Shown: positions 10,330-22,548 of the stretch, piece by piece | Numbering within the stretch: the stretch's first letter is position 1 | Layout: the number at the start of each line of letters is the position of its first letter | Assembly (NCBI RefSeq): GCF_021347895.1 | Contig: NC_067129.1 | Span: 32,215,690-32,279,689, forward strand | Length of the DNA stretch: 64,000 nucleotides | Direction: 5' to 3' | Source: Acanthochromis polyacanthus | Lineage: Eukaryota; Chordata; Actinopteri; Pomacentridae | Notes under the pieces: generated by a model | What the model was told of the DNA's origin: nothing | The model's input: the letters and a program-made list of their open reading frames with translations, nothing else | The model's database searches: none | Translations under genes and position numbers: made by a program

Positions 10330-11950
10330 CACAGTTCAGTAAATTTGAAAAGGCATTCACAGATTCCGATTTCCGGCATCAATAACTCATTAGACATACA
10401 TTGTTAAAACATAAACGATGCCTCTTTCCCATCGTTGTAAGGCAGACAATGTGCTACAAGCCCAATTTTATCAAAGGTTGATGCTACGGGTACGGACCCG
10501 TACCCGTAGCATCTGTACTAGAGGTACGGACCCGTACCCGTAGCATCTGTACGAGAGGTACGGACCCGTTAAGGTCACTGAAGAGCTGGCGCCGGTTAAC
10601 TACTATTTGCTGCACATTACAGGCAGTTTATATGAATGACTTTGATGGCGAACATTGTATAATTTAACCAAAAATACACCGTCTCCTCTCACACTTTAGA
10701 CATTGCAGTTTTTACGCTTTTAGACGGCGTGTCGAAATTGTTTGAAGTCCAGTTCCTATGAGTTTACCGCGTTCAGTGGTGGAAGCGGCTGACGAACTCC
10801 ATTGCAAATGTTCCCATTTAATTTTGGACGCTAATTTACAAGATAAAGTTAAGGATGTCGAATATGAAACAAACACTCGTGAATGGTGAGGAGCAGCTCT
10901 TTAATTCGGCATGAATTAAAAAAAACCCACAAACTCGATTTACTGTGATATTGTGAGATTTGTTTGTGGTGATGTAACTTAGCCATTCAACAGAGTCCGC
11001 TAACATTAAAGTGACTGACGTGCAGTGTCTGTGTTGACAGACGTAGAAAATACGTCAGGGTTTTGTTTAGGTTGTTAATATGTAATAGTCTGTCGCTACT
11101 TTTGAAGGTAAAAAAAATACTTGTAGTTTGCTGGCTGTTAGTTCCGCCATTTGTTTTGTTTGCTGTTTGTGCTTTATTAGAACAGGGTCACGTGAATAAA
11201 AAGTTTTGCTATTTTTAATAGTAGTGCTGATTTCAACTCCCAAATCGCTGTCCGTGAAAAAGTCAGATAATGATATTTATAAGACATTATGCATGATAGA
11301 AAAGAGAACAGCAGATGACTGACATGACAGGCTCGGCACGCAGATTCACCTCGAATCACGGAAGCGCCTTCATCACTCGGATTACCAAGCCGGCTCATTA
11401 ATATTTATGTCCGTCGGATTACCAGCCAATCACAAAGCGCGTTCATCAGCTGGCTCATTAATATTCATGTCCGTCTCATTAATATTTATGGTAAGGGAAA
11501 GTGCCGTATCCGTAGGCCACAGGCTACGGGTACGGGTCCGTATCTGTAGACACTACCTTTATCAAAAGTAGCTGTCTTTCAAGCTGCAGGAATAACACTG
11601 GTGTCAACTGGAGCCAGTTGAAGGCTGCAGTGATTCTGTTGACACGACAGTGTATCAGACTGAGGTTATTGAATATTTGTGTTTCTCTTCACTGTTGCAG
11701 CAGTTTTGCAGTTTGCAGGCGGTCCCTGTTCACAGCCGGCTGCTCATCGACACCAACGTTATTTCTGCAACTTGAAAGACACTTACTTTTCATAAAACTG
11801 GGCTTGTAGCACAACATCTGCCTTAAAACGATGGGAAAGAGGCATCATTTATGTTTTGACAACCTATATCTAATGAGTTATTGATACTGGAAGTCTGAAT
11901 CAGTGAATATCTTTCCAACTTTACCAAACGCGGGGCCACAACCACCCCAG
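10330..11950. repeat. Large inverted repeat interrupted by a 1.08 kb insertion
   Basis: Sequence at 10,330-10,475 plus 11,567-11,604 is inverted at about 11,757-11,950. For example, 'gggcttgtagcac' and 'gatgggaaagaggcatc' on the right match the reverse complement of the left. Identity is high but not complete. The loop is about 150 bp once the insertion at 10,476-11,557 is removed. Confidence 0.75.
10476..11557. mobile_element. 1,082 bp TIR element with 9 bp target duplication (MULE/hAT-like)
   Basis: TTTATCAAA flanks the element on both sides (10,467-10,475 and 11,558-11,566). The ends are imperfect inverted repeats of about 35 bp sharing TACGGACCCGTACCCGTAG. The left end adds further copies of this GC-rich motif (10,485-10,570). 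A 9 bp duplication fits Mutator-like elements, and an 8 bp reading would fit hAT. No transposase is encoded. Its right 665 bp are nearly identical to 1,233-1,892. Confidence 0.75.
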
Positions 11951-11959
11951 GAGTGATAT

Positions 11960-12602
11960 ATTTAATTTTGAAAAAAGCATTTAGATATGAGATCCCAGAA
12001 TCAGCCACAAGAGGGAGACTCTGATAGAACAACGGCTAAATAAGGGAACATTGTGATATTATAATCTGTGATTTAGGATCAAATTATGCCATAACCTAAT
12101 GAATGTGTTTGAACTAACCAAGTGTCTATTTTTTACATTCTTTAATGTGTAAAAATCAGAAGAGTGTCTCACTGTAAAAAGTGATGGTTTGATTATTTTT
12201 GAAAGGTTGTCTTGAGAATCTTTGTTTTAAGAAGTAACCAAGTCTGAACAGCAACTCACTGTGAAAAGTGATGTTTTTGGTTACCATAGGAAACTGACTA
12301 AAATGAGGAACCTATGCTTTATGAAATGGGAATGCTTTCAAGGTTTTGATTACTATGAAACTGAGATGTTTCAGAAAGAGTTTTGATAACTGTTAAAATA
12401 AGAGGTTTTTAACCTGGTAATGAGGTGAGAAGTCAAAAGTTAAGTGAACTAGGGTCAAATGTTCACCGTAAAGATTAAACTCAAAATAGATTGGGGATTT
12501 TTATAAGTCTGGAGATGGGAGACGGGTTGTCCAAAATAGATATTTCCAGTTCTCTAAAAGTGGAGGTGTCCATGCGGTCGGTGCATGGTACAAGTGTGCG
12601 AG

Positions 12603-12604
<2 letters not shown>
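11960..12604. other. AT-rich intergenic, no gene seen
   Basis: There are short internal similarities ('actgtaaaaagtgatggtttgatta' region at 12,172 and 'actgtgaaaagtgatgtttttgg' region at 12,258) but no convincing exon. A retroviral-LTR interpretation was considered and not adopted. Confidence 0.4.

Positions 12605-12633
<29 letters not shown>
12605..12633. repeat. Poly(G) run of 29
   Basis: An uninterrupted G homopolymer. Such runs form G-quadruplexes and are also prone to assembly or sequencing length error. Confidence 0.9.
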
Positions 12634-12801
12634 AATGGAGTCATCGCTATGTAAATTAAGGGTGCAGTCATTGCATATGCAAAAGGTTCAGTTCACTATA
12701 AATTACACCTGATCGAGACGCAAGTTGGGAGTCGTTGGGTGCTAGTCACTCGATGCAAACCAGGGTAGAAATGCCCTGAGCTAAGGGGATTTTACCACGT
12801 A

Positions 12802-13013
12802 CACACGTGGACAAAATTGTTGGTACCCCTCAGTTAAAGAAGGAAAAACCCACAATTCTCACTGAAATCACTTGAAACTCACAAAAGTAACAATAAATAA
12901 AAATTTATCGAAAATTAAATAATCAAAAACAGCCATTACTTTTGAATTCTTGATTAACATAATTATTTAAAAAACAAACTAATGAAACAGGCCTGGACAA
13001 AAATGATGGTACC
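12802..13013 (+). repeat. Left TIR of the Tc1 element (IR/DR type)
   Basis: The outer direct-repeat motif lies at 12,807-12,828 and the inner one at 12,993-13,013; these are the likely transposase-binding sites. It is the mirror of 14,223-14,435. Confidence 0.9.
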
Positions 13014-13079
13014 TCTATAAAAGATTGAAAACTATTTGACCAGAGTGACATGATTAACTCAGGTGTGTCATTTAATTGA

Positions 13080-14216
<1,137 letters not shown>

Positions 14217-14222
14217 GTTATG

Positions 14223-14435
14223 GGTACCATCATTTTTGTCCAGCCCTATTTCATTAGTTTGTTTTTTTAAATAATTATGTTAATCAACAATTCAAAAGTG
14301 ATGGCTGATTTTGATTATTTAATTTTCAATAAATTTTTATTTATTGTTACTTTTGTGAGTTTCAAGTGATTTCAGTGAGAATTGTGGGTTTTTCCTTCTT
14401 TAACTGAGGGGTACCAACAATTTTGTCCACGTGTG
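14223..14435 (-). repeat. Right TIR of the Tc1 element
   Basis: Inverted copy of 12,802-13,013, with an inner motif at 14,223-14,243 and an outer motif ending at 14,435, followed by the TA duplication. Confidence 0.9.
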
Positions 14436-14462
14436 TAACTCGGACGGGGGATTCAACATGAT

Positions 14463-14572
14463 CTGCAAAGGAATAACTGTTCTATTGGAATTATGGATGA
14501 AAGTACTGCTTTTTCTGCAAAGGAATAACTGTTCTATTGGAATTATAGATGAAAGTACTGCTTTTTCTGCAG
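14463..14572. repeat. 52 bp tandem duplication
   Basis: The unit starting 'ctgcaaaggaataactg' is present twice in a row with one substitution. Confidence 0.85.
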
Positions 14573-15718
14573 TGTTTGAGGATTACGGAACTGTGATCTA
14601 AAAATAATGCTGTCTGAAGGAACATTACTGAACTCTATTTTCCCTGTGAGGAATAACACCAGAATGGATTAACAAAGTTTTTACTGACCCAAACAACCAA
14701 ATCGGACACATGCAGATCTAAATCTGGTCTGGACCCCCGTCCAATTCCCCCTGAACCCCAACGAGTGACAAAGGCTTGTCGGGTTACAGGTGAGCAGCCC
14801 ACTACGGCCATAGTTGACTGCTCTCTCCCTCCAAATGATGTAATCTGGGTGATTATTACTTCTCTTTTATGAAAGCATAGTTCCACTTATGAGTTGTGTT
14901 AAGCCATTGAAAGAATATGGATGTTTGATTAATTGTCTGATGATTAAGAGCTATTGCTACGCCCTTGCTAAATTTTATAATAAAGATTTTTGCTGCAATT
15001 AAAGTGAACAGATTAGAAATTCACTTTATCCCTATCACAGTCACTAATTATTTATATTTTCCCTGGTGGTAAAAAATCTGGTTATTGTGTGCATTACATC
15101 TAAAAAAGGTTCTGAGAGGTTACTAGTCTTTGGGACCGTGGGTGGCCTATGACAAACATATCCTTAGTTTGTTTTTTTCCTAACCTCTAAACTTTAACCG
15201 AGCAACTTACCAAGTGTCAAAACCCGTGAGAGGAAAAGCTGCCGTTAACAGACATGACTGGCAGTTAATTTAACCATTCAAAAGTGGCTACTCAGTTAAA
15301 TTAATTATCAGAGGAAGCAGGACAGGCGTCTGGATGTAGGCAGTGAGAGGCTAGGCAAATTTTCCTCGAAATACCAGCTTAAATGTTCTTCAGAACCCAT
15401 CTGGGTCAGAACCCACTGGGCTGGAGAACCGGACCCGTTAGATGGAGAGCTGAGGAAGGGGGTAGGGAGTTCCAGTGATCCTCTGAAGATCAATTATTAA
15501 TTTAGTTGGTCTAGGGGGATTTGCGGGTCTCTCTCCTCCCCTCTACCCTTTGGGTTTTTCTCAAAACCTTTCCTTAACACAATGAATGTATTTACTGACT
15601 TATTTATTTAGTACTGTTAACATATCCGAGTTCTGAGTGAGTTTTTCTTTAGATAGGCAAAGGCCATTTATTGATCACATATAGGCTATTTAATAATTTA
15701 TATTTAAAAAAAAAAAAG
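14573..15718. other. Intergenic, no gene seen
   Basis: No exon or RNA gene is recognised. A short poly(A) at 15,706-15,717 precedes the LINE. Confidence 0.5.
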
Positions 15719-18700
15719 CAATGTAGCCACAAGGGGACACAAGCCAGTGTCTTATTTTGCCGGTCCCAAGCCCGGATAAATACAGAGGGTTGTGGCAGGA
15801 AGGGCATCCAACGTAAAATTTTGGCCAAATCAAATATGCGAATCAAATGTATGACTTACATACCGGATCGGTCGAGGCCCGGGTTAACAACGACCGCCAT
15901 CGGTGCTGTCGACCTACAGGGTGCTGGTGGAAAATGGACGACTGTTGGTCAAAGAAGGAGGGGAGGAAGGTGTGTTCGTAGGAAGAGAGAGAAGAGGAAC
16001 ACCAAGAGTCTAGGACTGAGAGTAGGGACTTTGAATGTTGGAACTATGACACGAAAAGGTAGAGAGCTGGTTGACATGATGCAGAGGAGGAAGGTGGACA
16101 TACTGTGTGTCCAGGAGACCAGGTGGAAAGGTAGTTAAGCTAGAAGTCTAGGAGCAGGGTTCAAGTTGTTCTATCATGGTGTAGATAGGAAGAGAAATGG
16201 AGTAGGAGTTATCTTGAAGGAGTTTGTTAGGAATGTCCTGGAGGTAAAAAGAGTGTCAGATCGAGTGATGAGCCTGAAGCTAGAAATTGAAGGTGTGATG
16301 TTCAATGTTGTTAGTGGGTATACTCCACAGGTAGGATGTGAACCGGAGGAGAAGGAGAAATTCTGGTTGGACCTTGATGAAGTGATGCAGAGCATCCCTA
16401 GAAGTGAGAGAGTTGTCATTGGTGCAGACTTCAATGGACATGTTGGTGCAGGAAACAGAGATGATGAGGAGGTCATGGGCAGGTTTGGTATCCAGGAGAG
16501 GAAGGCAGAAGGACAGTTGGTGGTTGACTTTGCAAAAAGGATGGAAATGGCTGTCGTGAATACTTTCTTCCAGAAGAGGCAGGAACATAGGGTGACCTAT
16601 AAGAGTAGAGGTAGGAGCACACAGGTAGACTACATCTTGTGTAGATGGTGTAATCTGAAGGAGATCTGAGACTGCAAAGTAGTGGTAGGTGAGAGTGTAA
16701 CCAGACAGCATAGGATGGTGGTGTGTAGGATGACCCTGGTGGTAAAGAAGATGAAGAGGGCAAAGGCAGAGCAGAGGACCAAATGGTGGAAGCTGAAAAA
16801 GGAAGAGTGTTGTATGACTTTCAGGAAAGAGTTGAGACAGGCTTTGGACGGTCAGGAGGTGCTTCCAGATGACTGGACAACTACAGCAAATGTGATCAGG
16901 GAGACAGGTCGGAGAGTACTTGGTGTATCATCTGGAAGGAAGGAGATAAGGAGACTTGGTGGTGGAATGAGGAGGTGCAGGAGTGGATCCCGAGAAAGAG
17001 GTTAGCTTACAAGAAGTGGGACACTGAGAGGACTGAAGAGAGTAGACAGGAGTACAGGGAGATGCAGCGTAAGGTGAAAGTAGAGGTGGCAAAGGCCAAA
17101 CAAGGGGCTTACGATGACTTGTATGCTGGGTTGGACAGTAAGGAGGGAGAGACTGATCTGTATAGGTTGGCAAGGCAGAGAGACAGAGATGGGAAGGACA
17201 TGCAACAGGTTAGGGTGATAAAGGATAAGGACGGAAGTGTGTTGACAGGTGCCCATAGTGTGATGGGAAGATGGAAAGAGTACTTTGAAGAGTTGATGAA
17301 TGAGGAAAATGAGAGAGAACGAAGAGTAGAAGAGGTGACTGTTGTGGAAGTAGCAAAGACTAGTGAGGATGAAGTGAGGAGGTCATTGAAGAGGATGATG
17401 AGTGGAAAGACACTTGGTCCTGATGATATACCTGTGGAGGTATGGAAGTGTCTCGGAGAGGTAGCAGTAGAGTTTCTGACTGGGTTGTTCAACAGGATCC
17501 TTGATGGTGAGAAGATGCCCGAGGAATGAAGTGTGCTGGTGCCCATCTTTAAGAACAAGGGAGATGTGCAGAGTTGTGGCAACTCCAGAGGAATTAAGCT
17601 GATGAGCCACATAATGAAGCTCTGGGAAAGAGTAGTTGAAGCTAGACTAAGGGCAGAGGTGAACATCTGTGAGCAGCAGTATGGTTTCATGCCAAGAAAG
17701 AGTACAACAGATGCAATATTTGCTTTGAGGATGTTGATAGAGAAGTACAGAGAAGGTCAGAAGGAGCTCCATTGTGTCTTTGTAGATCTGGAGAAAGCTT
17801 ATGACAGGGTGCCCAGAGAGGAACTGTGGTTTTGTATGAGGAAGTCTGGAGTGGTAGAGAAGTATGTTAGAGTGGTGCAGGACATGTATGAGGACTGTAA
17901 GACAGTGGTGAGGTGTGCTGTAGGTGTGACAGAGGTGTTCAAGGTGGAGGTGGGACTACATCAGGGATCAGCTCTGAGCCCCTTCTTGTTTGCTATGGTG
18001 ATGGACAGGATGACAGACGAGGTTAGACAGGAGTCTCCATGGACTATGATGTTTGCAGATGACATTGTGATCTGTAGTGAGAGCAGGGAACAGGTGGAGG
18101 AGAAGCTAGAGGCGTGGAGGTTTGCCCTGGAAACGAGAGGAATGAAGGTTAGCCGCAGGAAGACGGAGTATCTGTGTGTGAATGAGAGGGACCCAAGCGG
18201 AAGAGTGAGGTTACAGGGAGAAGAGATCAAGAAGGTGGAGGATTTTAAGTACTTGGGGTCAACAGTCCAGAGCAATGGAGAGTGTGGAAAAGAGGTGAAG
18301 AAGCGTGTACAGGCAGGCTGGAACGGCTGGAGAAAAGTGTCAGGTGTGATGTGTGACAGAAGAGTTTCAGCTAAAATGAAAGGAAAGGTTTACAAAACTG
18401 TGGTGAGACCAGCCATGTTGTTTGGTCTGGAGATAGTGTCCCTGAGGAAAAGACAGGAGGCAGAGCTGGAGGTAGCAGAACTGAAGATGCTGAGGTTCTC
18501 TTTGGGAGTGACCAGGATGGATAGGATCAGGAATGAGTACATCAGAGGGACAGCACATGTTAGAGGCTTTGGAGATAAAGTCAGAGAGGCCAGACTGAGA
18601 TGATTCGGACATGTCCAGAGGAGAGAGAGTGAATATATTGGTAGAAGGATGCTGAGTTTCCCACTGCCAGGCAGGAGGCCTAGAGGAAGACCAAAGAGGA

Positions 18701-18838
18701 GGTTTATGGATGTGGTTAAAGAGGACATGAAGGTAGTAGGTGTGAGAGAAGAGGATGCAGAAGACAGGGTTAGATGGAGGCAATTGATTTGCTGTGGTGA
18801 CCCCTAAAGGGAAAAGCCGAAAGGAAAAGAAGAAGAAA
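15719..18838 (+). pseudogene. RTE-like LINE, near full length, inactivated
   Basis: Endonuclease plus reverse transcriptase polyprotein. The endonuclease shows LNVGTM, CVQETRW and GADFNGHVG (16,030-16,460). The reverse transcriptase shows FVDLEKAYDRVP at about 17,780, HQGSALSPFLF at about 17,960 and the catalytic MFADDIVI at about 18,050. The C terminus (REARLR, then FGHVQRRESEYIGRRM) ends with a stop at 18,805-18,807, followed by a GAAAAG/AAGAAG-rich 3' tail typical of the RTE group. Inactivating lesions: in-frame stops TAA at 16,136, TGA at 16,667, TGA at 17,527 and TGA at 18,601, plus one frameshift near 16,930-16,980. Two of the TGA codons replace expected Trp codons. The assignment to RTE/RTE-X rather than another clade is from memory of the motifs. 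Confidence 0.85.
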
Positions 18839-18839
18839 G

Positions 18840-19459
18840 AAGATTTAAAAAAACAAAAGCATTTAAAATACTATTAAACTACTTCGGCATTTGAGTCACT
18901 AAAATACTGTAGAGTCTACGGCCACATTAGTCTGACTATAATCATCCTCTGGTAAATCCACAACCATGTAATGATGTCTCTTACCAAAGGGACTTCAGGA
19001 GATGAGTAGATGATGATAAACTGTGACCTGCTGGTTGGGTCCTCTCTGTTCACATGTTTCTTACATGTTGGTCTCCTGATGCTGCCTTACTTCAGCTAGT
19101 CTATGAGCAACAGAAAACACAGTTTGCCCTGTACCTATTGCCAGGGATTCCAGTCTTCCCACTCATGTCTGTGCTTTTGAAAACATCTTTGCTTCTTTGG
19201 ATGTGGTGGAGTTTCAGGTGTAGACATATTTAAACGCACGGGAACAGCAGCGTCTGTAACCAGGAAACCCGTGACAGGACCGGCAAACAGACCTGCTGGA
19301 CCTCGCATCAGGTCCCCGCTACATAGGTCTCAGGAAGATGAAACTGGCTGCCCTTAATATTTCCTGTGTTTTATTTTATTATGCAGTTTTGATGCATGTG
19401 TGACAGACATGTATGGGACATTTATGAAAATACGGAACAATTAGTGTCCCATATTGAGT
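18840..19459. other. Intergenic, no gene seen
   Basis: Unique-looking sequence. No open exon, RNA gene or repeat ends were recognised. Confidence 0.5.
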
Positions 19460-19917
19460 CAATACGGGACACTACAATTAATTGTCAAATAAAGGATGAT
19501 TCCATATTTTAAGGGACGGGTGGCAACCCGAGCCATGCCGCAACCCGAGCCATGCCGCACTCCCTTAGCTGCGGGCACTCTTCCCATTCTTCTCTGCCGG
19601 AGATGCTGAAAGAGGTTCGTTGTGCTGCTACTCTTCGTTTTCACAGTACCTTGCAAACCTTGCGCATGACTGTAGTTTGCTCTGTGTCAGTCTTGTCAAA
19701 GCCGAACCACTTCCATATAATCGATGTAACATGAGTGTTTTGGCGGAAGGAGATGAGAGGCGGAAGCAAACGCCAGTGGACAAGTCATGAAAGGCAGAAG
19801 AATCTATATTGTTATATATTTAAGCTCGCCTCGATTTTACGATTTCGCAAATTTCCAAATTGTCGGGTTTTAAAAAAGCGAATTAATCGAATTAATTTGA
19901 TTTATCGCCCAGCCCTA
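19460..19917. mobile_element. hAT-like right-end relic
   Basis: The last 110 bp (19,810-19,917) are rich in 'tcgatttt' and 'gaattaatcga' motifs and end in 'tttatcgcccagcccta', the characteristic end of common fish hAT non-autonomous elements. A direct duplication of 'gcaacccgagccatgcc' occurs at 19,526-19,560. Confidence 0.4.
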
Positions 19918-19924
19918 ATAACAC

Positions 19925-20420
19925 AATTAAGTTATATCAGAGAAGGCATGACAAACTAACTGGACAGGCTAAATAGGGTACTCACAAAAATGGGGATGCA
20001 GGCTTGGGGAAAACAGAGCCTGTATGTGACAAAGGCAGACAGGAAACAAAGAACAAGAACTGGCGGGAATTGGTAGTGGAGGGGAGCTGAGTCTATGGGG
20101 AGCTGAAGCAGTCGGGAGGTAATCAGGGCTCGGTGGGAAACCAGAATCTATGAAGGGATCAGAGTCTATGGTCCAGTAGGGAGTGAGTGAATGAACTGAG
20201 TTTATCTACCTGGAGATGTGATTGGGAACAGGTGGGTTGAATGGACTGATTACTGCTGCTGACTCTCGTCACAGCAATCAGTAAAGTGCAGATAGGTGAT
20301 GAAGGAGGGTGAGTGAGAGACAATGAGACAGGCAGACAGATGCAGAGACAGATGGATGCAGAAAGAGGGAGTCAGAGGGACAAGAAGGGAGAAGGAAGGC
20401 GAGGAACAGGGATCATAACA
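19925..20420 (-). repeat. Possible LTR-like or retroelement repeat
   Basis: On the minus strand the block starts TGTTATGATCCCTGTTCC, like an LTR 5' end, and is purine-rich throughout on the plus strand. No PBS, polypurine tract or paired LTR is visible, so the assignment is weak. Confidence 0.3.
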
Positions 20421-21367
20421 GTTGGACAAGCTTCGACTTATTTTGGCAAAAAGATATTTAAATCATTTTGGACAAATTGTGGTTCTACCTGCTGTCTGCT
20501 GGTTGATCCAATGCACATTTAAGAAAAGTGTCAAGTTTTGTTTCACTTGGACAAGTTTTGAGTATATTGGATGGATTTTGAATAATTTGAAACAGTCTTC
20601 GCGTCACTTTGGTTTCAGTGATATTGGAGATGTTTGGAGTCATTCTGAACATATTTGTTGACACATTGAACAAGTTTTGAGCTGTGTTGGAAAAAGAAAT
20701 TCAGACAATTTGAGTCATTCTGGACCAGCGGTGTCTGGTGAAAAATATTCTAGGTGGGGCTGTGCCATATCAAGTCAGTTTCAGTAACCATCCCGATACA
20801 ACTGAACAGAAACGGGAGGATATCAGTGCTCTGTGAAATAATAATTATTTAATGCCAATATTAATAATGAGGCATTTTTGCACAAGACATGAACAACATA
20901 TTGCATAACCACAATTCTGGCAATAAATGATATATACAGCTGAGCACATGAAACAGTGCATTAGTGTTGAATTGACGACTCAAGTATGATGTTAAGTGTT
21001 AAGTATATTAAGAAATTAATACTAGAACAGAAAAATACTGTACAGTAATTTATGATAAAGCTAAATGTTACTAACTGATCAGAACTGCAACAATTAAGTG
21101 ATTTTTCAATTACCAGACAAAGAAAAATACAATCTGCAACAATTTTGATGATTTCAACATTTCAGTGAACAAGCCAGAAAATGATGAGCGGATTACATAA
21201 GCAAACACATAATATTTAGACAAAATATGAAAAAATTACTCAGTGTAGTACATTGCTGGGTGATGTGTTGTGCTAAAATCAACTTTATACAAAGAAAAAT
21301 CTGGTCAAGGGAATAAATGTGTGTGTGTATACAGACAGACAGTATCTTCTGTTGAAGATTACTTTGT

Positions 21368-21505
21368 ATGAATATGAAACAGGCCTGGACAAAAAGTCCC
21401 TGTCTCAGATGTGAAGGCTGTCCTTCTCCAGACTGCATTTTTCAGCTCCTTCCACAGATGTTCAGTAGAATTCAGATCAGGGCTCATCGGAGGCCACTTC
21501 AGAAT
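21368..21505 (-). pseudogene. Tc1 transposase C-terminal fragment
   Basis: Minus-strand translation gives TILKWPPMSPDLNSTEHLWKE and then LKNAVWRR, aligning with residues 274-301 of the intact transposase at 13,164. It runs straight into 'tggacaaaaa' of a Tc1 inner TIR motif near 21,380, so it is a deletion derivative. It sits inside the hAT-like element. Confidence 0.8.
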
Positions 21506-21968
21506 AGTTCAGTGTGTAACTGTGTGTTAGCCTTTCCTAGCATCGTTAGCTTAACGGTGTTCTCCATATGTGCCCTCCTCCTCTCGTGTTTCTTTATTTT
21601 CTCAGATAAATGTTTCATATCACTTACTCCTGAAACAGTCCATGCCGTGTCTGTCCCAGCCGTTCTATAGAACAAACACGGGAAGCAATATAAAGCATTT
21701 GCATGACTGCATCCAGCTAGCCAAACCTTCCTCTTGTACCAATTACGAGAGAAGCCTCTTGTATAAAATTTTACCTTTTTTTGCTGGTTTGTTGACTTAT
21801 TTTGATATTAGGTTGATCTGGGCCTCGCTGTTTTATTTTGAGTTTTTCCACCAATGTTCTCCTTTCAAATAGAATTAGGAGAAGAGATCGTACACTTTCA
21901 CCATCCGCCTTGCCCATCATTGTCCCTGTCACAGTTATCCACCGCACTCGCGTATGCTCACTTGGCTT

Positions 21969-21990
21969 GGGGCGATATCGATATCGCCCC
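21969..21990. repeat. Perfect 22 bp palindrome
   Basis: GGGGCGATATC followed immediately by its reverse complement. It lies inside the hAT-like element. Confidence 0.9.
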
Positions 21991-22267
21991 TCTGGGCATC
22001 AGATTCGACGACGCTGATTGGATACATTTCTGTTGCTATGTCGAATCTCTTGTCGGTCATTGGCTGCTCTGCTCCACTGGAAGGGCGATTTCTCTAGTGC
22101 CCAAGCAGCTCAGCAGAGATGAGCAAGAAACTATTTTCCCCGAAAATTCTATTTAATATTTTGTACATGACATGTAATTGCGAATTTAAACACGCATGGT
22201 GCTAAAAATAACTGATTATTGTTTATTTAAAAAATATTTATTTTAAACATGAAAAATCAAAAACACC

Positions 22268-22285
22268 GGGGGGGGGGGGGGGGGG
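22268..22285. repeat. Poly(G) run of 18
   Basis: G homopolymer 37 bp before the right end of the hAT-like element. Confidence 0.85.
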
Positions 22286-22330
22286 CAGTGCCCGAGCGCC
22301 CTCTATTGGCCAGCCGCCACTGTTCTGGAC

Positions 22331-22548
22331 ATCTTTTTAGTCCTTTTGGAGCATAGTTCGTTATACACAGTTTTGTCCTTTTTTCCCTGAATCTTTACAG
22401 CAGTGGTGAAAAGTGGAATGACACACAAAGAACCAAAAGAAACGTTAATAGGAAATACTGCAGGTGCCAATGAACTTCAATGATCCTTTAACATCTGTAG
22501 CTTCTAACAGCAGAAGGGATGTTTTGTGTCTCTGTGTTCCTGTGCCAG
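22331..22548. other. Upstream flank of the GIMAP-like exon
   Basis: Contains an in-frame ATG at 22,464 that would read through into the P-loop exon, but also the strong acceptor 'tctctgtgttcctgtgccag' ending at 22,548. The first possibility is a single-exon start; the second an unseen upstream exon. Confidence 0.5.

Larger units (their letters stand above)
20726..22322. mobile_element. hAT-like element, 1,597 bp, with 8 bp target duplication
   Basis: TTCTGGAC flanks the element exactly (20,718-20,725 and 22,323-22,330). The ends are short inverted repeats: CAGCGGTGTCTGG at the left and, read on the minus strand, CAGTGGCGGCTGG at the right. An 8 bp duplication with CAG-starting TIRs is typical of hAT. 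Outside the element the degenerate 'gagtcattctggac' repeat context continues on both sides. No hAT transposase is evident. The interior contains an antisense Tc1 relic (21,368-21,505), a 22 bp palindrome and a poly(G) run near the right end. Confidence 0.75.

Noticed and set aside
12030..12800. Possible endogenous retrovirus LTR with TATA-like 'ctataaatta' before the Tc1 element
   Set aside because: No paired LTR, primer-binding site, polypurine tract or retroviral coding sequence is visible.
16174..17690. Several long minus-strand open frames
   Set aside because: All are antisense shadows of the RTE-like LINE.
18908..18925. 5S rRNA-like 'gtctacggccac'
   Set aside because: Similarity stops after about 14 nt and no internal promoter elements of 5S follow.
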